Shown here: positions 43,501-52,059 of the stretch, piece after piece | Position numbering within the stretch: position 1 is the stretch's first letter | Layout: every line of letters begins with the position of its first letter | Assembly: GCA_046727735.1 (NCBI GenBank) | Contig: JBKPDF010000031.1 | Location: 9,541 to 73,540 of the forward strand | Direction of reading: 5' to 3' | DNA length: 64,000 nt | DNA from: AP-16 sp046727735 | Lineage (GTDB): Bacteria; Pseudomonadota; Alphaproteobacteria; Rhizobiales; Xanthobacteraceae | Notes under the pieces: model-generated | Seen by the model: only the letters and a program-made list of their open reading frames with translations | What the model was told of the DNA's origin: nothing | Database searches by the model: none | Position numbers and translations under genes: made by a program

Positions 43501-43908
43501 GGCGAGGGGCGGAGTGGCGTGATTTTCAAGCTGTGTTTGAAGCAACAGAACACGTATCCGTCGGCGGCACCCCGGCCGCGGAGAGGGTGAACGGGAGTGG
43601 CGGGTGCGTGATGGTAGTAGTCCGGGACCCTAACCGCGCGTCCCGGTTGAGCGCATCGCGCGGAGGGTGCTTTTTTGGCGCGGTTGCGGTGCCCTGCTAC
43701 GGACTTCATTTTCTCAGCATGTTGCTGAAAGAGCACAGCCTTCGGAACGATTTCCTTGCTAGGATTCGCGATGAAGCGCATCCTGGGCTTAGGCGCGTGC
43801 TGATGCCGTATCATGTGGCAAGCGCTCGCTAGGAAGCGTGTCGCGCCGAATCCGATCGAGGCCGATCGGCGCCGCGAGCGCATGCTGCCGGGGACGAGGG
43901 AGAGGACG
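43501..43908. other. intergenic region with a structured segment ending in T6
   Basis: 408 bp with no gene. Bases 43566-43676 could fold: GCACCC near 43567 can pair with GGGTGC near 43665, and a 7-bp hairpin CCGGGAC/GTCCCGG sits at 43622-43646. A run of six T follows at 43671-43676. Further on, TCAGCA/TGCTGA forms an inverted repeat around 43714-43728. This may be the kinase operon terminator or a small RNA. Confidence 0.35.
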
Positions 43909-44694
43909 ATGAAGATCGCCACAGGGATCGTGGAATTCGCCTTTCGTTGGGCGGTGCCGTTGGGGTTCGTGGGATTGCTTTGCCTGTTGCCGCCGGTCGC
44001 ATCGGCCAAGGAGCGGCGCGACGCTCCCAATGTACCCATGGCCGCCCAGCCCTCGCCGCCCGAGCCCGCACCCGCCGCGCTCCCCGTGAGAGAGCCCGCG
44101 CCGGGTCCGCTCGGAGCGGCGCTTGCGGCCTGCGACAAGGATGCGGAATCGGCCGAGCCTCTCACGCTTCCGGGTGCCAAAGGCGAAGTGAGGCTCGATC
44201 GTTGCTACCGCGGACGCGATCACCTCGTGTGCAGCTTCAACGCGCTGCTCAAGGAGGCGAAATCCCTGATCGACAATTACGCCAAGATCGTCGAAGCCCG
44301 CTACCCCGAGGTGAGCAACGTCGACGGCATCTGCACCATCAAGCCGGACAATCTCGCGGCCGATCTGCAGAACGCGGGCGACTTCACGGCTCGGTTCAAG
44401 ACGCTCAAGGCCGAGTACGACGCCCGCACGAGCTGCGCCGCCAGAATCGGGCAATCGCTGCGAGACGTGACGTTGCCCGACATGGCGCAAGCGCCGGGCA
44501 TCCTGAAATCGATGATCGAATCGATCGATGGCGATGCCAAAGGCGTTTCCGTAGTGCAGGCGAAGGTCGTGGAAATCGCCGAGAGGATCGACTCCTCGCA
44601 GAAGGCGATGGTCACGATCCGTAAGATCCATCGCACCATGTGCCTCAAGGACCAGCGCGCGGTATCGCAAACCGAAGATCGCGCCAGCCGCTAG
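43909..44694 (+). CDS. exported protein of unknown function
   Basis: A 261-residue protein with a signal segment (WAVPLGFVGLLCLLPPVASA), a proline/alanine-rich linker and a conserved-looking alpha-helical domain of about 190 residues with at least five cysteines (LAACDKDAES, DRCYRGRDHLVCSFNALLKEA, GICTIKPDNLAADLQ, TSCAARIG). Similar proteins appear in Bradyrhizobium relatives without a function. The ATG at 43909 has a ribosome-binding site (gggagagg). Its stop abuts the GTG of the amine oxidase gene, so the two are probably cotranscribed. Confidence 0.75.
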   Translation: MKIATGIVEFAFRWAVPLGFVGLLCLLPPVASAKERRDAPNVPMAAQPSPPEPAPAALPVREPAPGPLGAALAACDKDAESAEPLTLPGAKGEVRLDRCYRGRDHLVCSFNALLKEAKSLIDNYAKIVEARYPEVSNVDGICTIKPDNLAADLQNAGDFTARFKTLKAEYDARTSCAARIGQSLRDVTLPDMAQAPGILKSMIESIDGDAKGVSVVQAKVVEIAERIDSSQKAMVTIRKIHRTMCLKDQRAVSQTEDRASR

Positions 44695-46032
44695 GTGCCG
44701 ATCCGCCGTGCAGTGAATCGCCGCGCGTTCCTCGCCGGTTCGCTAGCTGTTGCGGCGGGCCCGGTGCTCGCCGCTCCGGCAGCTCAGCCGGATTTCGACG
44801 TATTGATCATCGGCGCCGGAGCTGCCGGCATTGCGGCCGCGCGCCGCGTTGCGGCCGCGGGGCGCAAGTTCGTGGTTCTCGAGGCCAGCGAGCGATGGGG
44901 CGGCCGCTGCTTCACCGATATGGCGAGCTTTCGCGTCCCCTATGAGCGCGGGGCGCGGCTCCTCTATCAGCCCGATCTCAATGCGCTGGCCAAGCTGGCG
45001 CTCAAGGCCGGAATCGACATCTATCCGGTACCGGCGGGGCAGCGGCTGCGGATCGGATTGCGCGATGCGCGCGAGGGCGAGACCGAGGATTTCCTCGCCA
45101 ATCTCCTGCGCTGCAACCGTGCGATTTCGGAGGCCGCCAAGGGCAAGGCGGATGTTTCCTGCGCGCAGGCGCTGCCCAAGGACTTGGGCGACTGGCGCGC
45201 CACAATGGAATTCGTGCTCGGGGAGTTCGGATGCGGCAAGGCGCTGAGCGACGTCTCCGCCATGGATATTGCCAAATCCGCCGAACGCGAGCCTGCGGCA
45301 TTCTGCCGGCAGGGGCTCGGCACGCTGCTCAGCAAGCTCGCCTTCCGCACACCGATCCAGTTCTTCAGTCCGGCGACGCGGATCGACTGGGGCGGGTCTC
45401 TGGTCGAAGTCGAGACCCGGGGGAGCGTGCTGACGGCGCGCACTGCGATCGTGACTGCTTCGACGAGCGTGCTCGCCTCCGGCAAGATCAAGTTCCAGCC
45501 GGGCTTGCCCGCGCGCCATGCCGATGCGATCGGCAAGCTCGGGCTCGGCTGTTATGAGCATGTGGCGGTCGAGTTCGCCGGCAATGCGCTCGGCCTGCAG
45601 AGCGACGAGCTCGTGTTCGAGAAAGCCGCCGATGCGCGCACCGCGGCCCTGCTCGCCAATGTGTCCGGTTCGCGGCTCTGCATGGTCGAGCTCGCAGGCA
45701 AGCTCGGGGCCGATCTCGCCGAAGCCGGCGACGCTGCGATGACCGCATTCGCGGTCGACTGGCTCGCGCGGTTGTTCGGTGCCGGCGTCAAGCGCGCGGT
45801 CCAACGCACGCATGCGACGCGCTGGGCCAGGGAGCCGTGGGTCCTCGGCGCCTTCTCGGCGGCGGCGCCGGGCGGCCAAGGGGCGCGCCGCACGCTTACC
45901 GAACCCCTCGGGGAGCGCCTCTGGTTCGCGGGCGAAGCTGTGCACGATAGCTTGTGGGGCACCGTGGGGGGCGCGTGGGAGGCCGGCGAGCGTGCCGCCG
46001 ACGCTGCCATCAAACGCTTGGGCAGGCGGTGA
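44695..46032 (+). CDS. exported FAD-dependent amine oxidase
   Basis: A 445-residue flavoprotein. The N-terminus looks like a Tat signal (RRAVNRRAFLAGSLAVAAG), suggesting export of the folded, FAD-loaded enzyme. The dinucleotide-binding motif is VLIIGAGAAGIAAARRV with ERWGGRCFT, and the C-terminal FAD contact is GERLWFAGEAVHDSLWGTVGGAWEAGERAA. This is the monoamine oxidase/phytoene dehydrogenase-like family; the substrate is unknown. It starts at GTG immediately after the upstream stop. Confidence 0.9.
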   Translation: MPIRRAVNRRAFLAGSLAVAAGPVLAAPAAQPDFDVLIIGAGAAGIAAARRVAAAGRKFVVLEASERWGGRCFTDMASFRVPYERGARLLYQPDLNALAKLALKAGIDIYPVPAGQRLRIGLRDAREGETEDFLANLLRCNRAISEAAKGKADVSCAQALPKDLGDWRATMEFVLGEFGCGKALSDVSAMDIAKSAEREPAAFCRQGLGTLLSKLAFRTPIQFFSPATRIDWGGSLVEVETRGSVLTARTAIVTASTSVLASGKIKFQPGLPARHADAIGKLGLGCYEHVAVEFAGNALGLQSDELVFEKAADARTAALLANVSGSRLCMVELAGKLGADLAEAGDAAMTAFAVDWLARLFGAGVKRAVQRTHATRWAREPWVLGAFSAAAPGGQGARRTLTEPLGERLWFAGEAVHDSLWGTVGGAWEAGERAADAAIKRLGRR

Positions 46033-46127
46033 GCGAGTTCGCGGCCGGAGCGGCCTTCACGCCGTCTGCTTCACGTCGGCGAAGCCGCTCGGCGGTTGCA
46101 GCGCCGAAGCCGTATTGAGCTCACCGG

Positions 46128-47027
46128 TCAGGCCGCCGCGACCACGAGCCCTTCTTGCTCGCAGGTGTTTGCGACGTCGCTCACCGTCGCGCGCTGCATG
46201 TCGCGCCGGTGCCGCAGGTCGTCGAACGCAGTGCCGCGGTGCATCGTGCAGCGATTGTCCCACATCACGAGATCGTTGGTCCGCCAGCGGTGGGTATAGA
46301 CGAACTGCCGCTGGGTTGCGTGCTCGATGAGCTCGTCGATCAGCGCACGCCCCGCCGCATCGCTCATGCCGAAGATGCGGCCGGCGTGGGAGGCGAGGTA
46401 GAGCGACTTGCGGCCGGATTCGGGGATCACGCGGACGAGCGCCTGCGGCACCGGCGGCAACGCCTCGCACTCTTCGTCGGAGAAATTGGTGAAGCCGAGA
46501 CGGCCGCGCGAGTTGAAGATCGAGTGTTCGGCAATCAGGCCTCGAAGCCTCCGTTTCATAGCTTCGGGAAGCGCATCGTAGGCGGCGCGCTCGTCGGCGA
46601 ATTCGGTGTGGCCGCCGACCGGCGGGATGTTGCGCGCATGGAGCAGCGACGCCAATGCGGGCAGCCGCTTGAACGAGCTGTCGGTGTGCCACAGTCGGTT
46701 CGCCAGCTGGAATTGGCGCGTCCGCGAATCCTTGCCCCAGACCTCGTTCTTGTGATTGAGGTTCGAGACGTCGGCGAATTCCTTGGGCACGCGCAGCGGC
46801 GTGTTCTTGCGATGCACGGCGATCGTCAGCTCCAGCGGACCGAACAGCGCCCCAAACGCCAGGTGCTGCTCCTGCGTGAGCTTCTGGTCGGGGAAGATCA
46901 GCACCGCGTACTTGGCGAACGCGGCTTTCAGCTCGGCGAAATCCGCGGCTTCGAGCGGGCGCGCCAAATCGACGTCGGCGATCTCGGCGGCAAAGTCCGG
47001 GGTGACCGGATAGATGCTGATTGCCAT
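46128..47027 (-). CDS. TauD/TfdA family Fe(II)/2-oxoglutarate dioxygenase
   Basis: A 299-residue non-haem iron oxygenase. The facial triad is in WHTDSSFKRLP (HxD) and DNRCTMHRGTAF (distal histidine), with the 2-oxoglutarate-binding arginine in the following RDMQRATV. Other conserved parts are YAVLIFPDQKLTQEQH and VYTHRWRTNDLVMWDN. Family members open sulfonates, phenoxyacetates and other substrates; TfdA-like substrates such as aryloxyacids are possible but not shown. A cupin gene lies directly upstream on the same strand. Confidence 0.93.
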   Translation of the reverse strand: MAISIYPVTPDFAAEIADVDLARPLEAADFAELKAAFAKYAVLIFPDQKLTQEQHLAFGALFGPLELTIAVHRKNTPLRVPKEFADVSNLNHKNEVWGKDSRTRQFQLANRLWHTDSSFKRLPALASLLHARNIPPVGGHTEFADERAAYDALPEAMKRRLRGLIAEHSIFNSRGRLGFTNFSDEECEALPPVPQALVRVIPESGRKSLYLASHAGRIFGMSDAAGRALIDELIEHATQRQFVYTHRWRTNDLVMWDNRCTMHRGTAFDDLRHRRDMQRATVSDVANTCEQEGLVVAAA

Positions 47028-47090
47028 GTCTGTCTCCGCGGCGGTGCGCGATCGGCGCGTTTCCGATGAGGCGCGCTCCAGGCCGGCTGG

Positions 47091-47549
47091 TCAGCCGGCG
47101 AGCGCGTGCTTCCAGGCGAGGTCCCAGTCGTGGCCGAGCATGTCGACGATCTTGCCGTTCTGCTCGAAGAACCTGTTCGGCACCTGGAAGACGGCGAGCA
47201 TCAGCCCGCCTTCCGGGGTCCAGGCGGCGTGCCGACTGCCGGCGGGACGCCACACGAAATCGCCCGGGCCGACGGAAAGGCCCGCCTCCGGTCCTTCCTT
47301 GTCCACCAGGCGTCCCTCGATCATGTAGGTCTGCTCGATCAGCACATGCTCATGGTCCGGCAAAACGGCGCCGGGTTGCATCCTCAGCAGGACGGTCACG
47401 AGGCCGCTGTCGCGGTCGACCAGCAGCGTCTTGACCTCACAGCCTTCGAACCGGGTCTTTTCCCACGGCAGGTCGTCGATGTGCACCATCCTCGACGCCC
47501 TGGGGCCGAGCCCGGCGTGGTGTTTGGCGTTGGGCGTGACGGCGGGCAT
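47091..47549 (-). CDS. cupin domain protein
   Basis: A 152-residue single cupin barrel. The metal-binding motif 1 is DHEHVLIEQTYMIEGRL and motif 2 is PGDFVWRPAGSRHAAWTPEGG, with histidines and glutamate in place. It is similar to ChrR-type and anti-sigma-like cupins as well as small dioxygenases. The ATG at 47549 has a strong ribosome-binding site (gaggaga). It stands 63 bp upstream of the TauD-type gene and may help in the same pathway; function unknown. Confidence 0.85.
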   Translation of the reverse strand: MPAVTPNAKHHAGLGPRASRMVHIDDLPWEKTRFEGCEVKTLLVDRDSGLVTVLLRMQPGAVLPDHEHVLIEQTYMIEGRLVDKEGPEAGLSVGPGDFVWRPAGSRHAAWTPEGGLMLAVFQVPNRFFEQNGKIVDMLGHDWDLAWKHALAG

Positions 47550-47746
47550 GCTCTTCTCCTCGCGCTCGCAACCATGCAGCCTAACGGTTCCGGCCGCGAC
47601 GTTCCAGACGGCCCCGAGCAGGACCTTGCGGCGGACTGCGAACCCGAAGCACCGGCTCATCCGCGCGCGCCATTGCCGCAGCCACTGGCGCCGCGTACCG
47701 TGATGCGATCGACATCGTGACCTCCTATTTGCGCAGCCGATTATCG

Positions 47747-48742
47747 ATGCCCCGTGTGTTTCTCACCCATACGCCGGACATGCTGCGGAACTACTACGGC
47801 GACAACGCGCTCGCGGCGCTCAGAAACCACGCCGAAGTCCGCATCAATGAGACCGACCGGGTGCTCGACGCCGACACGCTGGCGCAGGCCGCACGCGGGT
47901 GCGAGATCATCGTCTCGGACCGGCAGACTCCGGGGCCGGCGGCTTTGTTTCGCCAAGTCCCGGACCTCGTCGCACTCCTGCGCTGCGCCGTGGACATCCG
48001 CAACGTCGACGTTCAGGCGGCGAGCCAGGCCGGCATTCTCGTCACGCACGCCACACCGGGTTTTGCCGCCTCCGTCGCCGAGATGGCGGTCGGCTTCATG
48101 GTCGACCTCGCGCGCAGCATTTCGGATTCGGTGCTGATCTATCGCCAGGACCGCGCCCCGGAAGCGCGTCCGGGCCGGCAGCTCAAGGGCGCCACCCTGG
48201 GGATCATCGGCTACGGCACGATCGGCCGATACCTAGCTCCGATCGGCCAGGCACTCGGCATGCAGGTGATCGTCAGCGATCCTTATCAGGCCGTTTCGGC
48301 CGCCGGCATCCGGCAGGTCGAACTCGATGCCCTGCTTGCCCAATCGGATTTCGTCGTCTGTCTCGCCGTCGCGACGGAAGAGACCGAGAACCTGATGGAT
48401 GCGGAAAACTTCGCGCGGATGAAGCCGACGGCGTTCTTCATCAATTTGTCCCGCGGCAACCTGGTCGACGAGGCCGCGCTCACCCGGGCGCTCGACGAGC
48501 GACGCATCGCGGGCGCGGCGCTCGATGTCGGCCGCGCACCGGACCAGATGCCCTCGCTCGATGTCGCCCGCCGCCCCGACGTCATCGCCACGCCGCACGC
48601 GGCCGGCCTCACGCCGGAAGCGATCGAGCACCAGGCCTTCGACACCGTGCATCAGGTGGCGGAGCTCGTCACCGGGCGCGTTCCGCCCGGCGCCGTCAAC
48701 GCCGATGCGGCGAGCCGCCTCGCGCGCTTGCGTCCACGCTGA
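47747..48742 (+). CDS. 2-hydroxyacid dehydrogenase family protein with altered active site
   Basis: A 331-residue NAD-binding protein of the D-2-hydroxyacid dehydrogenase superfamily. The nucleotide-binding motif is GIIGYGTIGRYLAPIGQALG, the catalytic arginine is in INLSRGNLVDEAAL and the histidine in ATPHAAGLTPEA. The glutamate normally found in the ALDVFxxEP motif is missing: the segment reads ALDVGRAPDQMP. Either the catalytic relay is changed or the substrate differs. The start may also be the GTG at 47717. It is divergent from the cupin and dioxygenase genes. Confidence 0.85.
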   Translation: MPRVFLTHTPDMLRNYYGDNALAALRNHAEVRINETDRVLDADTLAQAARGCEIIVSDRQTPGPAALFRQVPDLVALLRCAVDIRNVDVQAASQAGILVTHATPGFAASVAEMAVGFMVDLARSISDSVLIYRQDRAPEARPGRQLKGATLGIIGYGTIGRYLAPIGQALGMQVIVSDPYQAVSAAGIRQVELDALLAQSDFVVCLAVATEETENLMDAENFARMKPTAFFINLSRGNLVDEAALTRALDERRIAGAALDVGRAPDQMPSLDVARRPDVIATPHAAGLTPEAIEHQAFDTVHQVAELVTGRVPPGAVNADAASRLARLRPR

Positions 48743-48821
48743 GGCGGCGCATGCCCTCGCTTGGCCCTGTGTGCCTGGTGGGCATTTGATGGTCTATCGG
48801 GCGTCGGGATACTCACCGGCG

Positions 48822-49892
48822 TCACGTGCCCGCCGCAAGCCGGGTCGGGCGCTTGTTCGCGAGCGGCAAATTCACCGCCTCGTTGCTCTCGGCCGAGAGG
48901 TCGGCGGCCATGTATAGCTCCATCACCTGCCTGGCCTCCTCGGGTTTCACCAGCACCTCGCGGTCGAACGCGACGGCTTCGACGAAATGCACTGTCTCGC
49001 TCGCCATCGGCCCGGCGAACACGTGGCCGACCGATTCCCCCGGCATGCTCGACATCGGAAACACCGCGCCGTCCTTCATGGTGCGCAGCATCACGTCGCG
49101 ATGGGTGTCGTCGACCAGCAGCGCGCCTTCGGTGCCGACGACCTCGATCCAGGTCTGGGAAAAATTAGGATAGCCGGCCGGCAGGCTCCAGCCGCCGCCG
49201 ACCACGAAGGAGAGGCCGGAATCGAGCGTCACCACCGCCCATTGCAGGTCGGGCACGTCGCCGCCGCTCGCTTCCCGCATCGCGCCGTAGTTCACCTGCG
49301 AATAGACCCGCACCGGCTTTGCCGGCGCGAGGCACCACAGTACGAAATCGATGTCGTGCGTGGATTCCATCGCGGCCGGCGACAGCTTGACCCGGCCGCT
49401 GATCTTCTTGCCGAGCCCGCGGGTGATGTGGCGGCTGACCAGGACGGATACCGGCTTGCCGATCGTGCCCTCCGCAATCGCTTTCTTCACATAGGCGAAT
49501 TTCGGGTTGAAGCGCTGCGAATAGCCGATGGTGAATTTGAGGCCGCGGCTGCGGGCGAGCGCGATCAGCTCGTCGGCCTCCGAGAGCTCGATTGCGATCG
49601 GCTTCTCCAGGAAAACGTGCTTGCCGGCCAGCAGACAATCCCGCGCGATTGGGAAATGCGTTGTCTCCGGCGTGGCGCTGATGAATACCGCCGCGATGTC
49701 GTCGTTGTCGAGGAGCTTGCGATAATCCGCGACCGTGCTTCGCGGCCGGGTCGCCGCCGCGACTTCCGCGAGCCGCTCCGGCCGGATCTCGGCGACGTGC
49801 AGCGCTGCGACCAGCGGATGCGCCGCGCAGATCTCGGCGCGGATCCCGCCGCACCAGCCGGTGCCGATGATCGCAACTTCGATCGGTTCCAT
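48822..49892 (-). CDS. Gfo/Idh/MocA family oxidoreductase
   Basis: A 356-residue NAD(P)-dependent dehydrogenase of the sugar/inositol type. The N-terminal Rossmann motif is AIIGTGWCGGIRAEI, the conserved lysine is in HVFLEKPIAIELSEADELI, and the C-terminal domain carries the substrate-binding histidine region (STHDIDFVLW). The ATG at 49892 gives the usual N-terminus; the frame stays open upstream only because it crosses the next gene. It probably forms a catabolic unit with the enoyl-CoA hydratase and SDR genes upstream. Confidence 0.92.
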   Translation of the reverse strand: MEPIEVAIIGTGWCGGIRAEICAAHPLVAALHVAEIRPERLAEVAAATRPRSTVADYRKLLDNDDIAAVFISATPETTHFPIARDCLLAGKHVFLEKPIAIELSEADELIALARSRGLKFTIGYSQRFNPKFAYVKKAIAEGTIGKPVSVLVSRHITRGLGKKISGRVKLSPAAMESTHDIDFVLWCLAPAKPVRVYSQVNYGAMREASGGDVPDLQWAVVTLDSGLSFVVGGGWSLPAGYPNFSQTWIEVVGTEGALLVDDTHRDVMLRTMKDGAVFPMSSMPGESVGHVFAGPMASETVHFVEAVAFDREVLVKPEEARQVMELYMAADLSAESNEAVNLPLANKRPTRLAAGT

Positions 49893-49969
49893 GGTTTCTT
49901 CGGCAGTTGGCTCAACCAAATGCTCGTTGGAGTCGCTTGTAGCACGCAAGGGGCGCGCAACCTGACAAT

Positions 49970-50773
49970 TTATGCCGGCTTCCAGCGTGCGGCACGCTTT
50001 TGCGCGAACGATGCCAATCCCTCGGCGGCTTCGGCCGACTGGCGCTTCGCCGCATGACTCTCGACGAGCCGATCGAATGCCGCGGAGTCGAGATCGGCGA
50101 ACGCGCAACGCATCGCCAGCGCCTTCGTCTGGGCAATTGCGTCCGGGCCGTTCTCGAGCATGTGGGAGAGCATGCGCTCGCCGGCCATTTCGAGCTCGGC
50201 CCGCGGCACCACCTCGTGCACCAGGCCGATCCGCCGCGCTTCTGCCGCGCCGAACCGTTCCCCCGTCAGCGCGTATCGCCGCAGCTGGCGCACGCCAATC
50301 GCGTCCGCGAGTTGCGGCAGGATGATGGCCGCGGTGAGCCCCCAGCGCACTTCCGCGATCGAGAACACCGCATCCTCTGTCGCGATGGCCACGTCGCATG
50401 CCGCAACGATCCCGGTGCCGCCGCCGAAACAGCCGCCGTGCACGAGCGCAACCGTCGGCACCGGCACGACATTGAGGCGCTGCACTGCCTCCGCGGTCGC
50501 CCGCGAAACGCGAATATTTTCTTGCGATGAAGCTTGCCGAACCGCATCGATCCATTTGAGATCCGCGCCGGCCTGGAAATGCCGGCCGTTGCCCTTGACG
50601 AGGATCGCACGCAAGTCGTCGGCTCCCGACAGCGCCTCGATTGACGCGAGCAGGCCCTCGATCAGCGCGCCGTCATAGGCGTTGTTGACCGCCGGCCGAT
50701 TGAGCACGACGCTCGCTACGCCGCGCGCGTCGATGCTCCAGAGGACCGGACCCGTTGCATTGGAAGGACTCAT
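49970..50773 (-). CDS. enoyl-CoA hydratase/isomerase family protein (methylglutaconyl-CoA hydratase-like)
   Basis: A 267-residue crotonase-fold enzyme. The oxyanion-hole segments are GRHFQAGADLKWID and HGGCFGGGTGIVAACD. Only one of the two crotonase catalytic glutamates is present (SIAEVRWGLT); the other position, GGCELA in crotonase, is glycine here. This pattern is shared by LiuC-type methylglutaconyl-CoA hydratases and some isomerases. It lies between the frameshifted SDR and the Gfo/Idh gene on the same strand. A palindromic repeat element occupies the 209-bp gap upstream. Confidence 0.92.
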   Translation of the reverse strand: MSPSNATGPVLWSIDARGVASVVLNRPAVNNAYDGALIEGLLASIEALSGADDLRAILVKGNGRHFQAGADLKWIDAVRQASSQENIRVSRATAEAVQRLNVVPVPTVALVHGGCFGGGTGIVAACDVAIATEDAVFSIAEVRWGLTAAIILPQLADAIGVRQLRRYALTGERFGAAEARRIGLVHEVVPRAELEMAGERMLSHMLENGPDAIAQTKALAMRCAFADLDSAAFDRLVESHAAKRQSAEAAEGLASFAQKRAARWKPA

Positions 50774-50836
50774 CAAGCATCTCCAAGGATGAATGCCGAA
50801 CGAATGGGAACGATAGTCCTGGCCGCGAACGCCCCT

Positions 50837-50877
50837 GACCTCCCCTTGCAAAGGGGAGGTCGACCGCGAAGCGGTCG
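50837..50877. repeat. palindromic repeat element with two adjoining perfect hairpins
   Basis: GACCTCCCCTT (50837-50847) pairs exactly with AAGGGGAGGTC (50851-50861), followed at once by CGACCGC GAA GCGGTCG (50861-50877). A further CCTCCC.../...GACCTCCCC segment continues to about 50926. Such GAGGTC-GCGAGC palindromes resemble dispersed REP-like elements of Bradyrhizobium genomes. It sits between two same-strand catabolic genes. Confidence 0.7.
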
Positions 50878-50982
50878 GGCCTCCCGGCTCGCATCTCGCG
50901 ATGCTCGCCGACCTCCCCCTTTCAGGGGCAGGAAAACGACCCGGGTAACGTGCATTCACCACCAAGCGACGCGATCTTGAGC

Positions 50983-51877
50983 TTAATCGAGATCCTCGCC
51001 GTCCATGCCGGCGTTGCGCCGCGCTCGGGCGACGAGGTCGGTGACCACGGGGCCGACCGCGGCCGGATCCTCGACCGGCTCTGCGGCCGGGCCGCGATGC
51101 CAGCCTTCCATCACCGCAAAGAACCCGCCGCCGACTTCGAACACGCGGCCGGTCACGTGGCCGGATTGCCGGCTCGCGAGCCACACCGCGATCGGGGGCA
51201 CCCAGCGCGCATCGCGCCGGGCGCGCTGCTCGGGCGTCAGCGTGCGCAAATTCTCGGTCATCCGGGTTTGCGCGTGCGGCATGATGGCGTTCACGGTGAC
51301 GCCGTAGCGCTTGAGCTCGCGCGCCGCGATGGTGGTGAACGCGGCAACCCCGGCCTTGGCAGCTCCGTAGTTCGTCTGTCCCACGTTGCCGAACAAGCCG
51401 GAGCTCGATGACGTGTTGATCAGCCGCGCCTCGATCGGGCCGCCGCTCGCCTTGCTGCGATCGCGCCAATAGGCCGCGGCGTGGCGCGCGGGCAGAAACG
51501 TGCCCTTGAGATGCACCCGGATCACCGCGTCCCATTCCGCCTCGTCCATGTTGACGAGCATGCGATCGCGCAGGATGCCGGCATTGTTGATCAGGACGTC
51601 GAGACCGCCGAAGCTGTCGATCGCCTGTTCGATCAGCCGCTTGGCGCCGTTCCAGTCGGCGACGTCGTCGCCGTTGGCGCTTGCTTCGGCGCCCGCGGCG
51701 CGGATTTCGGCGGCGACCTCGGCGGCCGGGGAGGTATCGCGTCCGCTGCCGTCGGCCGCCGAGGTCGTTGACGACGACCCGGGCACCGTGGGCGGCCAGC
51801 ATGCGGGCATGCTCGCGGCCGATGCCGGCTCCCGCCCCGGTCACCACCGCCACCCGGCCCTCGCACAGCCGCTGCAT
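50983..51877 (-). pseudogene. short-chain dehydrogenase/reductase gene with a frameshift
   Basis: The ATG at 51877, behind an aggag site, starts a normal SDR N-terminus (VAVVTGAGAGIGREHARML, VVVNDLGG). After that motif the frame changes. The rest continues one base further on in another frame, from ADGSGRDTSPAAEVAAEIRAAG through DVLINNAGILRDRML and the catalytic serine/tyrosine/lysine (INTSSSSG, NYGAAKAG) to the stop at 50983. The break lies at 51751-51760 and needs one extra base or two missing ones. All other active-site residues are intact, so this is a recent mutation or a sequence error. Confidence 0.85.
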
Positions 51878-52059
51878 CACGCTCGCTCCTGATCGTTGCT
51901 CGCATCATTGTCGGGCCTCGCCGCGGCCGGTGCAACGCGGGGCGCCGGCGCCCGGCGCTCCGCGGCCGGCCGGCAGGGTTGCCGCTGCCTGCCATTCGTG
52001 CAAAACAAACGGCAGAAACCTGCGTTATCCAGACATCTCCGAGAAACGGGAGGAATGAA

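Noticed and set aside
49893..50555. N-terminal extension joining the Gfo/Idh gene with the upstream crotonase region in one frame
   Set aside because: The extension is another frame of the enoyl-CoA hydratase gene; the Gfo/Idh family start is at 49892.
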